Shown here piece by piece: positions 8,908 to 19,703 of a stretch of 64,000 bases of DNA. The stretch's first letter is position 1. Each line of letters begins with the position of its first letter. A model generated the notes under the pieces. It saw only the letters and a program-made list of their open reading frames with translations. It ran no database searches and was not told the origin of the DNA. The translations under genes and the position numbers were made by a program. This DNA comes from Aquabacterium sp. (lineage in GTDB: Bacteria > Pseudomonadota > Gammaproteobacteria > Burkholderiales > Burkholderiaceae_C), in contig NZ_JACRAH010000009.1 of assembly GCF_016234775.1 (NCBI RefSeq), positions 80,584 to 144,583 of the forward strand, given 5' to 3'.

Positions 8908-9942
8908 ATGCACGCAAATCAAACAATCGGGCGAGTCTGGGGGATGCGGGCCGCCGCCATGGCATGCGCCTGGCTGGTCGCCGCCTGTGCTTCGCCTCAG
9001 CAGGCCAGTGACCAGGCTGCTTCGTCTGCGCAGCCGCCCTTGGTGGGGCCCCCTGTGCCACCCCCTCCTGGCGCGCCGCCTACCCAGGCAGCGATGCAGC
9101 AGGCCCAGAAGGAGGCCCAGTCGGCGGTGGACGAGCTGGAAGATGGTCACGAGGACGACGCCCGCGTGATTTTGCGGCGTGCGTTGACGCTGGACCCGAA
9201 CAACAAGCTGGCCTTGAGCCTGATGCGTCAGCTGACGACCGACCCCGTCATGTTGCTGGGCAAGGAGTCGTTCAGCTACACGGTCAAGGCGGGGGAGTCC
9301 CTGTCGCGCATTGCTGGGCATCTTCTCGGGGACATCTACCTGTTCTACGGGCTGGCCCGCTACAACGACATCAAGGTGCCCAAGCAGGTGGCTGGCGGGC
9401 AGGTGATCCGGGTGCCTGGCAAGGCGCCACCGGTGGAAGACCGTGAGCCCCCCAAACCCACCAAATCAAGTGGCAAGACCGGGGCCAAGGGCGGCGGCAA
9501 GAGTGAACCGCCTGCACCACCTCCGGCCCCTGCACCTGCTGCGGTGAGCGCCCCCACGCCTGTGGCGCCGCCCGCCGCCGAGCCGTCGCCGGCACCTGCG
9601 CCCTCCGCACCGGCTCAGTCCACTGAACTGAGCCCAGGTGCCAAGGCCATGCAGGCGGCCCAGGCGGCCGAGCGGGCAGGCAATCTGGACAAGGCGCTGG
9701 CCGACTACCGCCTGGCCGCCTCGCTGGGGCAGTCTGGTTCGGCGAACAAGGCCGAGGCCGTGCGCAAGCAACTGGTTGATCGCCATGTTCAGAAAGCGCG
9801 CGCCGCCATGGCCCGGCAGGATCTGGATGGCGCCATTGCCAACTGGAACCGCGTGCTGGAGCTCGATCCTGGCAACGACATGGCCCGACTGGAAAAGCAG
9901 AAGGCCCTGACGCTCAAGGAGAAGGTCAAGGCCTTGAAGTGA
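8908..9942 (+). CDS. LysM- and TPR-containing lipoprotein
   Basis: This 344-residue protein carries a lipoprotein signal (LVAAC lipobox, Cys near residue 27). Domains in order: a Pro/Gln-rich stretch, one TPR-like repeat (DDARVILRRALTLDPNN), a LysM domain (FSYTVKAGESLSRIAGHLLG, then a ViRVPG end), a low-complexity Pro/Ala linker, and two C-terminal TPR repeats (LDKALADYRLAAS, LDGAIANWNRVLELDPGN). It likely binds peptidoglycan at the outer membrane. The start is uncertain (8896, 8908 or 8944). It converges on the TPR lipoprotein gene at 9926, overlapping by 17 bases. Confidence 0.82.
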   Translation: MHANQTIGRVWGMRAAAMACAWLVAACASPQQASDQAASSAQPPLVGPPVPPPPGAPPTQAAMQQAQKEAQSAVDELEDGHEDDARVILRRALTLDPNNKLALSLMRQLTTDPVMLLGKESFSYTVKAGESLSRIAGHLLGDIYLFYGLARYNDIKVPKQVAGGQVIRVPGKAPPVEDREPPKPTKSSGKTGAKGGGKSEPPAPPPAPAPAAVSAPTPVAPPAAEPSPAPAPSAPAQSTELSPGAKAMQAAQAAERAGNLDKALADYRLAASLGQSGSANKAEAVRKQLVDRHVQKARAAMARQDLDGAIANWNRVLELDPGNDMARLEKQKALTLKEKVKALK

Positions 9943-10726
9943 GTTGAGCCAGCTTGTGGCGCGCCTGGGTGTGCCCGGGCTCCAGCCGCAGGCACAGGCG
10001 CAGCGCTGCCAGTGCGGCGGGCTTGTCCTTGCTTTCCAGGGAGGCGGCCTGCCGGTAGTACACATCGGCCAGCAGCGAGCGGGTGGCGGCGTCCTTGGGA
10101 TGGGCCGCCAGATCCTGTTTCAACAAGGCGATGGCGTCATCGAACTCGCCCTGGCCGGCCAGCAAGGCGGCGTGTTCCAGCGCATTGCGCTCGACTGACA
10201 AGGTCGTGTTGGCGGCTTGATGGCCATGTGTGCCCAGTGCGGTCTGCTTGCCGGATGTCGCTTTGGCCAGCGTCAGGCGCGAGTAGCGCCCCAGGTAGAG
10301 CTGTTTGTTGCGTTGTTGTTCGATGTCGCGCAGGGCCTGTGCTGCTGTGGTGTTGTCGGGCTGCAGGGCGAGGATGGCCAGATTGCGTTGAGTGGCCTCA
10401 TCCAGCGCCCCGCGTTGTCGGGCCTGGCGTGCGGCGGGCAGCTGTTCATTCACTTTTTGCGTGATCTGCGCGCGGGTCTGCGCCAGTTGTTGGGCGTAGT
10501 TTGGCTTGTCCGGGCGCAGCACACTGAGGACCTCCCAGTTCACGGCAGCCTCGGCCAGATGCCCTTGCTGCATCTGGGCCTGCGCGTTGGCGAGGGTGGC
10601 CTGCTCGAAGGCCTCGGCTGCGGGCGAGAGGGCGCGGCCGCGTTCGCCAGAGGGCATGGCTGTACAGGCCGCAAGCAAGGCGCACATCAGTGCGATGCCC
10701 GGCGCGCGCGCGCGGTGTTGCATCAT
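9926..10726 (-). CDS. TPR-containing lipoprotein
   Basis: This 266-residue protein has a lipoprotein signal (LLAACTAM) and helical TPR-like repeats throughout (for example HLAEAAVNWEVLSVLRPDKP, GALDEATQRNLAILALQPDN and GEFDDAIALLKQDLAAHPKD). Its ATG overlaps the stop of the deacetylase gene by 4 bases, so the two are probably translated together. It is likely an outer-membrane scaffold in the same complex or pathway as the deacetylase. TPR lipoproteins of this kind accompany exopolysaccharide systems; that link is inference. Confidence 0.8.
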   Translation of the reverse strand: MMQHRARAPGIALMCALLAACTAMPSGERGRALSPAAEAFEQATLANAQAQMQQGHLAEAAVNWEVLSVLRPDKPNYAQQLAQTRAQITQKVNEQLPAARQARQRGALDEATQRNLAILALQPDNTTAAQALRDIEQQRNKQLYLGRYSRLTLAKATSGKQTALGTHGHQAANTTLSVERNALEHAALLAGQGEFDDAIALLKQDLAAHPKDAATRSLLADVYYRQAASLESKDKPAALAALRLCLRLEPGHTQARHKLAQLTSRP

Positions 10727-11802
10727 GGCGCATGGCCCCCCGTGGGCCGGCTGATCTGCAGCCTGGCCTTGAAATCCTCCAGGCTCATGTCACCGAAGAT
10801 CATGGTGCGGCGGAGCATCAAGGGCTGGGCGAAGAAGGCGTTGCCACCGGCGTTGACGGTTACGGCAAGGTGGACGTTCTGCTTGCCCAGCATGGCCAGT
10901 ACGGCCTCATTGGCATCGCCGTATGGATAGGCATAACTGCTTTGTTCTGTGCCCAGCTTTTGCGCCAGCAACTCGCGTGGCAGCTTGATTTCATTGAACA
11001 GGGCCTGTTGGTAGACGCCTTCGCTCTCACCATTGGGGTGTTCGATCAGATTGCGGTGAGTGCGTGAATGGGATTGCACGTCGATCAGGCCGGAGCGTGT
11101 CATTTCCTGCAGTTCTGACCAGTCCACCGCATCGCCTGCGCCGATGAAGTCGGTGTAGACGAACAGGGTGGCGGGCGCGCCGTATTGCTGCAGCAAGGGG
11201 TAGGCCTGGTGGTAGAAAGAGGCGTAGCCATCGTCCGCCGTGATGACCACAGACTTGAGCGGCAGGGCGCGCTGACCATCCAGCCAGGCGCGCAGATCGG
11301 CCAGCTTGAGCACGTGGTAGCCGTTGCGTTTGAGCCAGGCGAGCTGCGCTGCAAAGGCCGTGGCTGACACCGTCATCTTGCTGCTGGCGCCGCCGCCGTT
11401 GGCCCGACCGAAGCGGTGGTAGCAGAGGATGGGAATGGTCTGGTAGCGGTCGCTGTAGATGCCCAGCGGGTTGTGTTCGGTGAGCGGGATGACCAAGGGT
11501 CGAGTGGCCTGGTCTGTGGTGCCTGGGGCTGTCTGGTTGAAATCGGTGATGCGCCAGGCCAGATCGGCCGAGCCCAGAAAGTGCCGGGCCATTTCTGCCA
11601 GCGTGTCGCCCGGGGCCGGCTGGTAGATGAGCAGGCGTTCGTTGCGACCGAGCACCTGGCCTTTGAGCATGGAACTGGGGCTGCCCGTGGCGCCAGTTCC
11701 CTGGCGATCCTGGCCTGTGCCGGGTCGCAAGGGCGTCACCGAGCAGGCGGCCAACGCGCTGGCGATGAGCAGGGCCAGCAGGGGGCGCGCGTGTCTCCTC
11801 AT
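10723..11802 (-). CDS. LysM/polysaccharide deacetylase (NodB) lipoprotein
   Basis: This 359-residue protein has a lipobox (LAAC) after an arginine-rich n-region. A LysM-like segment (YQPAPGDTLAEMARHFLGSA) comes first. Then comes a NodB homology domain with ILCYHRF, the catalytic/metal Asp pair in TADDGYASF, the metal His motif SHSRTH, and YPYGD. Such enzymes remove N-acetyl groups from N-acetylhexosamine polymers. The ATG at 11802 lies 17 bases from the stop of the kinase gene; the longer frame overlaps that gene. It sits between the kinase and the TPR lipoprotein genes, forming an operon. Confidence 0.87.
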   Translation of the reverse strand: MRRHARPLLALLIASALAACSVTPLRPGTGQDRQGTGATGSPSSMLKGQVLGRNERLLIYQPAPGDTLAEMARHFLGSADLAWRITDFNQTAPGTTDQATRPLVIPLTEHNPLGIYSDRYQTIPILCYHRFGRANGGGASSKMTVSATAFAAQLAWLKRNGYHVLKLADLRAWLDGQRALPLKSVVITADDGYASFYHQAYPLLQQYGAPATLFVYTDFIGAGDAVDWSELQEMTRSGLIDVQSHSRTHRNLIEHPNGESEGVYQQALFNEIKLPRELLAQKLGTEQSSYAYPYGDANEAVLAMLGKQNVHLAVTVNAGGNAFFAQPLMLRRTMIFGDMSLEDFKARLQISRPTGGHAP

Positions 11803-11818
11803 GATGCTTGCGCGGTGT

Positions 11819-13756
<1,938 letters not shown>

Positions 13757-13865
13757 GACACCTTCCTTGAAATCTTGCTGGCCATGCGCAGGCCACATCA
13801 ATGTCCATGGTCGCAGCGAGATGTGACGGAATCAAGCCCCCAGGATCAACACTTGTGTCATTCGC

Positions 13866-14918
13866 TCAACGAGGTGACGGAGGCTGATCTGGCTGATTGA
13901 GCAGTTCGAAAGGCACACGATCCATGAGATAGCACAGGCAGTCCTGGCGAACAACCTTGGCATCCAGTGTCAGCATGGCGGGCATGGAGGGGCGTTGCAA
14001 CTGAAGTTCGCCGTTTCGGGTGCGGAAGAAGGTGTCAGCCACATCCTGACCGAGCTCGTCGCGCACGTCCAGCGGTCGGCTCAATTGAGTCTGGCCAAAA
14101 ACGGCGCCCGCATCCAGTTCCACGAAGTTCAGGTGATCGAGTTGCGGCTTGAAGTTCAGCGGCAGCTCGGGCGTGCCGAAGCCGAAGTCCACATCCGGGG
14201 CGACCTTGACCAGGGCGACCGTGTGATACAGGTCGATGTCGGACTCGCGCACGCCGTGTTCAGGAAAGGCGGCCAGATGCAGGCAGGCTTCGATGAAGCG
14301 TGTTGCGGCGGCTTCGTTGGCCGGGTAGCCTGGCTTGCCGCATTCCACGGCCACCGAGGGGCAGTGTTGCGCGAATGACGCGGTTTGCGAGCCCTCCGGG
14401 CCTCGGAACCACACGACCGTGCGTGTCAGCAGCATGGCCAGGTGCAGCGTGTTGGCATCAAGCTGGCAGACCACGCTGTAATGGGGGTTGAGCCCGGTGT
14501 TGTTGTGGATGTCGATGCTGGCGAACAGGCCGCGCTCGACCATGATCTGGTGCACCTGTTGCATGACCTCGGCTTCCGGCGTGCCAGCGTGCACCACGGT
14601 GCCGGGCCAGACCCGGTTGTAGTCGGGCTGTTGATCGAGCCGGCGCAGGCCTTCGCTTGCAGCCGCTACATTGCCGATAAACAGGCTCATGGCGCGTGGC
14701 AACTCACGCCCTGCGTGCGCCTTGAGAACCTGCTGGATCGCCACCAGGCCCACATCTTCATTGCCGTGCAACAGCACGGAGACGAACAGTTCTGGCGTGC
14801 GTCTGCCGGGGACGTGGATCAGTGTGGGGCCGGGCAGGAGTTGGTGAAGTTCCCGTGCCGGGGTGTCAAGAAAGCCTGCTGGAAGGGCATCAAGTCGGGT
14901 CAGCATGGTGTGGTCCAT
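13866..14918 (-). CDS. M14-type succinylglutamate desuccinylase/aspartoacylase family protein
   Basis: This 350-residue zinc-dependent hydrolase belongs to the AstE/aspartoacylase group of M14 peptidases. The zinc ligands are visible in LLHGNEDVG (His and Glu, near residue 51-56), with DIHNNTG and a downstream SVAVECGKPG holding the likely catalytic Glu. Family members cleave N-acyl groups from amino acids or act on small peptides. The start is 14918, only 7 bases after the stop of the GCS2-type ligase gene, so the two are probably one transcript and act on related substrates. The exact substrate is unknown. Confidence 0.82.
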   Translation of the reverse strand: MDHTMLTRLDALPAGFLDTPARELHQLLPGPTLIHVPGRRTPELFVSVLLHGNEDVGLVAIQQVLKAHAGRELPRAMSLFIGNVAAASEGLRRLDQQPDYNRVWPGTVVHAGTPEAEVMQQVHQIMVERGLFASIDIHNNTGLNPHYSVVCQLDANTLHLAMLLTRTVVWFRGPEGSQTASFAQHCPSVAVECGKPGYPANEAAATRFIEACLHLAAFPEHGVRESDIDLYHTVALVKVAPDVDFGFGTPELPLNFKPQLDHLNFVELDAGAVFGQTQLSRPLDVRDELGQDVADTFFRTRNGELQLQRPSMPAMLTLDAKVVRQDCLCYLMDRVPFELLNQPDQPPSPR

Positions 14919-14925
14919 GGGGTGT

Positions 14926-16353
14926 TCAGATCGGCCATTCGTGCACGGGCATGCCGCTGCGCTGGTGTTCAAGGTAATCGGCGGTCAGCTTGAAGAGGTC
15001 ACCATATTGCGCATGATGGGCCAGTTGCCAGGCCGCACCGTTACGGCGGGTGCGCAGGCGCACGGCCAGCACGTCCAGATAGCGGTCGATGTCACGGCCA
15101 TCGATGCCTTGCTGTTGCAGGCCTTCTCGTGCCATGGGCAACAGGTCGATCAGGATGTCAGTGGCGCTGCGTGTGCGGCCATCGAGCCACGTGAGCGGGG
15201 CATCCAGGCCGTCCTGAGCTGCGCGATAGAAATTGGCTTTGGCCGTGGCGAAGGGCAGTGACGTTTCCGGTGCCGTCGGGTTGGCCGCGAGCATGTGCAC
15301 CACACCGTAGTAGAAAGCGGCGTTGGCGATCATGTCGATCACGCTGGGCCCGGCGGGCATAACGCGTTGCTCAATGCGCAGATGAGGCTGGCGTGCGTCA
15401 TCAAAGCCGATCAGCAGCCGGTTCCAGCGCCATACGGTACCGTTGTGCAAGCGCAGATGCGCAAAGGCCTCTGGTGGTGTGTCGCTGCAGATGGGCAGCA
15501 GCACAGGGAACTGCGCGGCGTTGTCCGTGAAGTAGCTGGTCGGGTCCTCGCCCAGATAGGCGTCACCAAAGCTGACGCGCTGGCCATGGGCTTGCACATC
15601 GCTGCCACAGTCCACTGATTGTTCGAACAGCGGGATGCGCGTCTCGTGCCACAGGCGGTGTCCGAACAGGAAGGGAGAGTTGGCCGACAGTGCGGTCAGT
15701 GGGGCACTCAGCACCATGGAGGCGTTCATGTGCCGCACGATCTGATCGGCCGGGACTTGCAGGTGGATCTGGAAGGAGGTGGTGGCAGCCTCCAACATCA
15801 CATCGGCATGCGTGGTGCGCAGGTGATCCCCGCGCGCAGGCGCAGCGATGTCCAGCGTCAAAGGGCGTCCCTGTCTGGCCTTGAGCACCTGCTGGTTGAG
15901 CGCCACGTAGCGCTTGGACGGCGTCATGGTCGACAAGTTGAGGTCGGACTCACGCAGGGTAGGCAGGGTGCCGATGGCGATCGCGGTGGCTTCGTCTTCG
16001 TGCGCTGTCTTCAGGCAGCGAGACCAGGTGTCGGCCAGCTCCCACTCCAGCTTCGACAGCGCATGGCCGGTGAGTGCTTGAGGTTCACCGTTGAGTTCGA
16101 TGTTGAAGCGCGAGAGCTCGGCCACCACCTGCGGGTCGGCCATGCGCGCCAGAAAGGACTGGTTGCAAGGGACGGGGTAAAAGTTGCGGTCCAGCAGCCA
16201 GGCTTCCAGCTCGAAACCCGCAACGCGGCCTTGCTGTGCAAAGCCCCCGAGCTTGAACGTGTCTGCGGCCAGACTGGTTTCCGTCTCCAGGCATTGCGCA
16301 AAGCGCGCCATGTCGTCGGCATTGAAGCGCGTCGCGCTGATCTCCTGGCCCAT
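14926..16353 (-). CDS. glutamate-cysteine ligase family (GCS2-type) carboxylate-amine ligase
   Basis: This 475-residue protein shows the GCS2 pattern: FELEAWLLDRNFYPVP near residue 48, FNIELNGEP, KLEWELADTW, and a later region RIEQRVMPAGPSVIDM. It should use ATP to join a glutamate-like gamma-carboxylate to an amine. It differs from canonical GshA and is closer to family members of unassigned substrate. It is paired with the M14-type hydrolase gene immediately downstream. The region 16354-16592 upstream holds one terminator for the opposite neighbour and no gene. Confidence 0.78.
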   Translation of the reverse strand: MGQEISATRFNADDMARFAQCLETETSLAADTFKLGGFAQQGRVAGFELEAWLLDRNFYPVPCNQSFLARMADPQVVAELSRFNIELNGEPQALTGHALSKLEWELADTWSRCLKTAHEDEATAIAIGTLPTLRESDLNLSTMTPSKRYVALNQQVLKARQGRPLTLDIAAPARGDHLRTTHADVMLEAATTSFQIHLQVPADQIVRHMNASMVLSAPLTALSANSPFLFGHRLWHETRIPLFEQSVDCGSDVQAHGQRVSFGDAYLGEDPTSYFTDNAAQFPVLLPICSDTPPEAFAHLRLHNGTVWRWNRLLIGFDDARQPHLRIEQRVMPAGPSVIDMIANAAFYYGVVHMLAANPTAPETSLPFATAKANFYRAAQDGLDAPLTWLDGRTRSATDILIDLLPMAREGLQQQGIDGRDIDRYLDVLAVRLRTRRNGAAWQLAHHAQYGDLFKLTADYLEHQRSGMPVHEWPI

Positions 16354-16472
16354 GTTGTGGTCAACGAGGTAAACAAGTCTTCATCATGCGCACGTGGGCG
16401 GATGGCTTCACGACCTAACTGCGCAGTAGTTGAGGCGCATCAAGTCCGAGGGTTTCACGGGCTTGCCCGCGC

Positions 16473-16515
16473 CCCAAAACAAAATGCCGACACCGTGATG
16501 AAACGGTATCGGCAT
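16473..16515 (-). terminator. intrinsic terminator of the beta-barrel gene
   Basis: Arms at 16484-16496 and 16503-16515 pair over 13 bases with one G-U pair and a 6-base loop. Read on the minus strand the stem is followed by TTTTGTTTTG. It lies 78 bases past the stop of the outer-membrane gene at 16593, on that gene's strand. The rest of 16354-16592 shows nothing else. Confidence 0.8.
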
Positions 16516-16592
16516 CCGGGGCTTGCGCCCAAGACTTGCAATTGTCCCGCCGTGGCGACCATCGGCAGCGACCAAGCCAAAAAACAGGAGGG

Positions 16593-17288
16593 TCAATAGC
16601 GGTAGTTCACGCCGATGCTGGCGCTGGGCAGCAAGGTGATGCGACCGATCTTGTCGTTGATTTCATCGGTCTTGGCGTCCACGTCCGCCTGGGTGATGGT
16701 GTAGGTGTTGTAGGTCTTGCCAACGATGTTGGTGTCGGGCGTGAATTTGGCGCGCCCGATGGACACACCCACATCGGCCACAAAGCCCATGCCAGCGGCG
16801 CGCTCCTGGTGGCCCCAGCCCAGACCGATGTAGGGCATGACGGTCGGGAACTTGAACTGGGCGTTGTAGTAATCGGTGGCCGACGGCGTGATGTCATGGC
16901 CATTGACCGTGATGGACGAGGCGCCGTCAAATCGCGATTTCAGGTCCAGGCGGGCCTTGTTCAAGGTCAGGCCACCGGTCAGGCGAAAGCGACCGGTGAA
17001 CGGAAAGTAGTCCGCAAACGCCCCGAAGCGGTTGTATTGTGCTTTGGTGTCGAAGCCCACGCCAGTGATGCTGTGGGTGCGGTTGACGATGCCTGTGGTG
17101 CCCGCATCGACACGCAAGCCCAGCTTCTGGTTGACCGTCACCGCGTAGCCCACCACCACACCAGGCGCCCCAACCTGCACATAGGATTCGCCTGCATAGG
17201 CCGACATCGCGGCCAGACTGACCATCAAGCCGCTCAGCGCGGTGGCCGTCGCGGGCATATGCTGGACTGCTTGGCGGAAGGTCATCAT
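16593..17288 (-). CDS. outer-membrane beta-barrel protein
   Basis: This 231-residue protein has a signal peptide (ending near SAYA) and alternating hydrophobic/polar strands typical of a small barrel (for example GLRVDAGTTGIV and RFGAFADYFPF). It ends in GVNYRY with a terminal aromatic residue, as outer-membrane insertion signals do. GAGGAG about 7 bases before the ATG at 17288 supports the start. It most resembles small porin-like proteins of the OmpW/opacity type, but no specific family is certain. A terminator follows. Confidence 0.75.
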   Translation of the reverse strand: MMTFRQAVQHMPATATALSGLMVSLAAMSAYAGESYVQVGAPGVVVGYAVTVNQKLGLRVDAGTTGIVNRTHSITGVGFDTKAQYNRFGAFADYFPFTGRFRLTGGLTLNKARLDLKSRFDGASSITVNGHDITPSATDYYNAQFKFPTVMPYIGLGWGHQERAAGMGFVADVGVSIGRAKFTPDTNIVGKTYNTYTITQADVDAKTDEINDKIGRITLLPSASIGVNYRY

Positions 17289-17552
17289 GTCGGGCTCCTC
17301 ATGAGGTGGGCGCGTCGGCATCGCGATGTCGACGACAGAGCCCGGACTTTAGTCAGAGGGCGTCGCACGCGATCGTCAGGCAATGGCCTCTTTTTCAGCG
17401 TTTTTCAGACTTTAGGTGCCAGGGGCGATGGCCGATTGAACAAGGATCCACCAAACAAACCTTCCTTTCGGTGTGTTTGCAATCGGATGGGTCTGCGCTT
17501 CGGGCGCAACATCGCAAGCTGTTCCCCCACAACAGGATTCACCTTCTTGCCC

Positions 17553-19664
17553 ATGGTCGTGCACACACCGACACTGTTTCTGGTGATCGTGATCGCCAGC
17601 GCTGTCATGGGCGCGGCCATCGCCTTCATCGCGCACAGGCAGCATGTCAATATGCTGTTGTGGGCGGCTGGCCTGATGTTGCATGCTGTGGGATACGCGC
17701 TTTACAGTTTGCGCGGACAGATACCCGATGTGTGGTCGATTGTGGTGGCCAATGTGGCGGTATCGGCCATGTTTGCGCTGTTTGGTGAAGGATTTTTCCG
17801 GTTCGTCGGGCGGCCATCACCGCGTTGGTGGCTGTGGACTCCGGTCGTCTTTGTAGGGGTCGCCTTCAGCTTCCTCCAACATGCGCAGCAAGCGCGATTC
17901 CTTCTGGCTGGCCTGGTGTTCAGCTTTCAGTGTCTGACCCTGCTGTTGGCCCTGTGGCAAAGCCGTGCGGAGTTGCCCGGGAGAGGGGCCTATATCCTGT
18001 CCGCTGGCGCACTGGCGGTGCTGCTGGTCATGTTCGTGCGGGTGTTGGGCATATCCGTTGGGGCGATGCAGGTTGCCGCGGTGACGGACACGGGGCCGGC
18101 TCAGGGTCTGACCTTCATGGCTGCACTGGTGGGCGTGCTGTGGTTGTCTCTGGGCCTGGTCATGATGAACCAGGAGCGTGCGGAGTATGCCTTGCAGGCC
18201 GAGCGCGCAGCCGATCAGTTTCGCAGCCGGATCCTGGAGCAGTTGTCCACTGGGGTACCGCTGCAACAGGTCCTGTCTGCGATGGTGAGGGGGGTCGAAC
18301 AACTGCACCCGGGCATGCTGTGCAGTGTGTTGCTGCTGGATCGGCAAGGCCTGCACCTCGGTGAGGGTGTGGCGCCCAGCCTGCCTGATGCCTATAACGC
18401 GGCCATTCACGGCCTGGCCATCGGGCCGGGCGTTGGTTCCTGTGGCACGGCGGCCTATACGGGTGAGCGCGTGGTGGTGGAAGACATCTCCCAGCACCCC
18501 TATTGGTCTGGCTACAAGGAGCTGGCCGCCAGGTCTGGCTTGGGGGCGTGCTGGTCTCAGCCCATCCGCTCCTCACTGGGCACCATACTGGGCACGTTCG
18601 CCATCTATCATCGGCAGCCGCATGTGCCTTCCCCTGCAGATATGGCGCTGATTGAACAGTCAGCCAGCCTGGCCAGCATCGCCATTGAACGCAGCCGTGA
18701 GGCGGAGGCCCTCCGGCGCAGTGAACAGCGCTATCGCAGGTTGATTGATACGGCCAATGAAGGCATCTGTGTCGTGCAAGGCGACATCATCCGATTCGCC
18801 AATCCCAAGCTGTGCAAACAGGCCGGGCTGGCAGAGTCGGAACTCGTCGGGCAGTCTTTCGGTCAGTTCATCCACGAAGAAGACCGTGAGATGTTGTTGC
18901 TCAACCGGCGCAAGCGCAAGCTGGCAGGGGCGCAGGATTTCACCTACCTGGTGCGCATTCTCACGCGTCATCAGGGGCAACGCTGGTTCGAGTTGAGTGG
19001 CACCACCATTGATTGGGAGGGGCAGTCCGCCTCACTGAATTTCCTGACCGATGTGACCGACCGCAAGCAGATGGAAGAGCGTGTTCGGCAGTTGGCCTAC
19101 CAGGATGCCCTCACCATGCTGCCTAATCGCCGTTTGCTGATGGACAGGCTGGGGCTGGCCATGGCGAGGCACAAGCGTTCCGGCCAGTATGCCGCGCTGA
19201 TTTTTCTCGATCTGGACAACTTCAAGCCGCTCAATGACCTGCATGGACACGATGCGGGTGACATGCTGTTGATCGAAGTGGCCCAACGCCTCAAGCACTG
19301 CGTGCGGGAGGCCGATACCGTGGCCCGCTTTGGTGGGGATGAGTTTGTGGTGGTGCTCAGCGATCTGGGCCTGGATCGCAGCCATGCCATGACGCATGGG
19401 CTAGGCGTGGCTGACAAGATCCTGAGTTCGTTGACACAGGTATATCGGCTCGCCGTGCCCACGGCATCTGGCCTGAGCAAGCTCATTGAGCACCATGGCA
19501 GTGCGAGCCTCGGGCTGGTGCTGTTTCATGGTGAGCCAGGCACGGAAGACGAGTGCCTCAAGCGGGCCGATGCCGCCATGTACCAGGCCAAGCAGTCCGG
19601 GCGTCGCTCGATCAGGGTATGTGAGGCAAAAGGTGTGGATCAAGCAGGTGACGTCGTCACCTGA
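17553..19664 (+). CDS. membrane diguanylate cyclase with GAF and PAS domains
   Basis: This 703-residue protein makes the second messenger cyclic di-GMP from two GTP. About seven transmembrane helices (residues 6-210) come first, then a GAF domain (about 225-375, GVGSCGTAAYTGERV is typical), a PAS domain (about 385-505, TANEGICVV), and GGDEF (about 535-695). The active site motif RFGGDEF is intact with GGDEF at 594-598. An inhibitory-site RxxD (READ) precedes it, so product feedback is likely. No EAL domain is present. The start at 17553 gives the first membrane helix; an upstream ATG at 17487 is possible. The 264-base gap before it shows no gene. Confidence 0.9.
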   Translation: MVVHTPTLFLVIVIASAVMGAAIAFIAHRQHVNMLLWAAGLMLHAVGYALYSLRGQIPDVWSIVVANVAVSAMFALFGEGFFRFVGRPSPRWWLWTPVVFVGVAFSFLQHAQQARFLLAGLVFSFQCLTLLLALWQSRAELPGRGAYILSAGALAVLLVMFVRVLGISVGAMQVAAVTDTGPAQGLTFMAALVGVLWLSLGLVMMNQERAEYALQAERAADQFRSRILEQLSTGVPLQQVLSAMVRGVEQLHPGMLCSVLLLDRQGLHLGEGVAPSLPDAYNAAIHGLAIGPGVGSCGTAAYTGERVVVEDISQHPYWSGYKELAARSGLGACWSQPIRSSLGTILGTFAIYHRQPHVPSPADMALIEQSASLASIAIERSREAEALRRSEQRYRRLIDTANEGICVVQGDIIRFANPKLCKQAGLAESELVGQSFGQFIHEEDREMLLLNRRKRKLAGAQDFTYLVRILTRHQGQRWFELSGTTIDWEGQSASLNFLTDVTDRKQMEERVRQLAYQDALTMLPNRRLLMDRLGLAMARHKRSGQYAALIFLDLDNFKPLNDLHGHDAGDMLLIEVAQRLKHCVREADTVARFGGDEFVVVLSDLGLDRSHAMTHGLGVADKILSSLTQVYRLAVPTASGLSKLIEHHGSASLGLVLFHGEPGTEDECLKRADAAMYQAKQSGRRSIRVCEAKGVDQAGDVVT

Positions 19665-19703
19665 ACTGCTGCCTTTTCGCCGGTCATCGAATGAGTGTGG
19701 CGT

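Noticed and set aside
16536..17552. Open frame extending the diguanylate cyclase gene more than 1 kb upstream
   Set aside because: It runs antisense through the beta-barrel gene and its terminator and has no domain; the membrane part of the cyclase begins at 17553.
17887..19664. Possible EAL domain after GGDEF
   Set aside because: The protein ends soon after the GGDEF domain; no EAL motif occurs.
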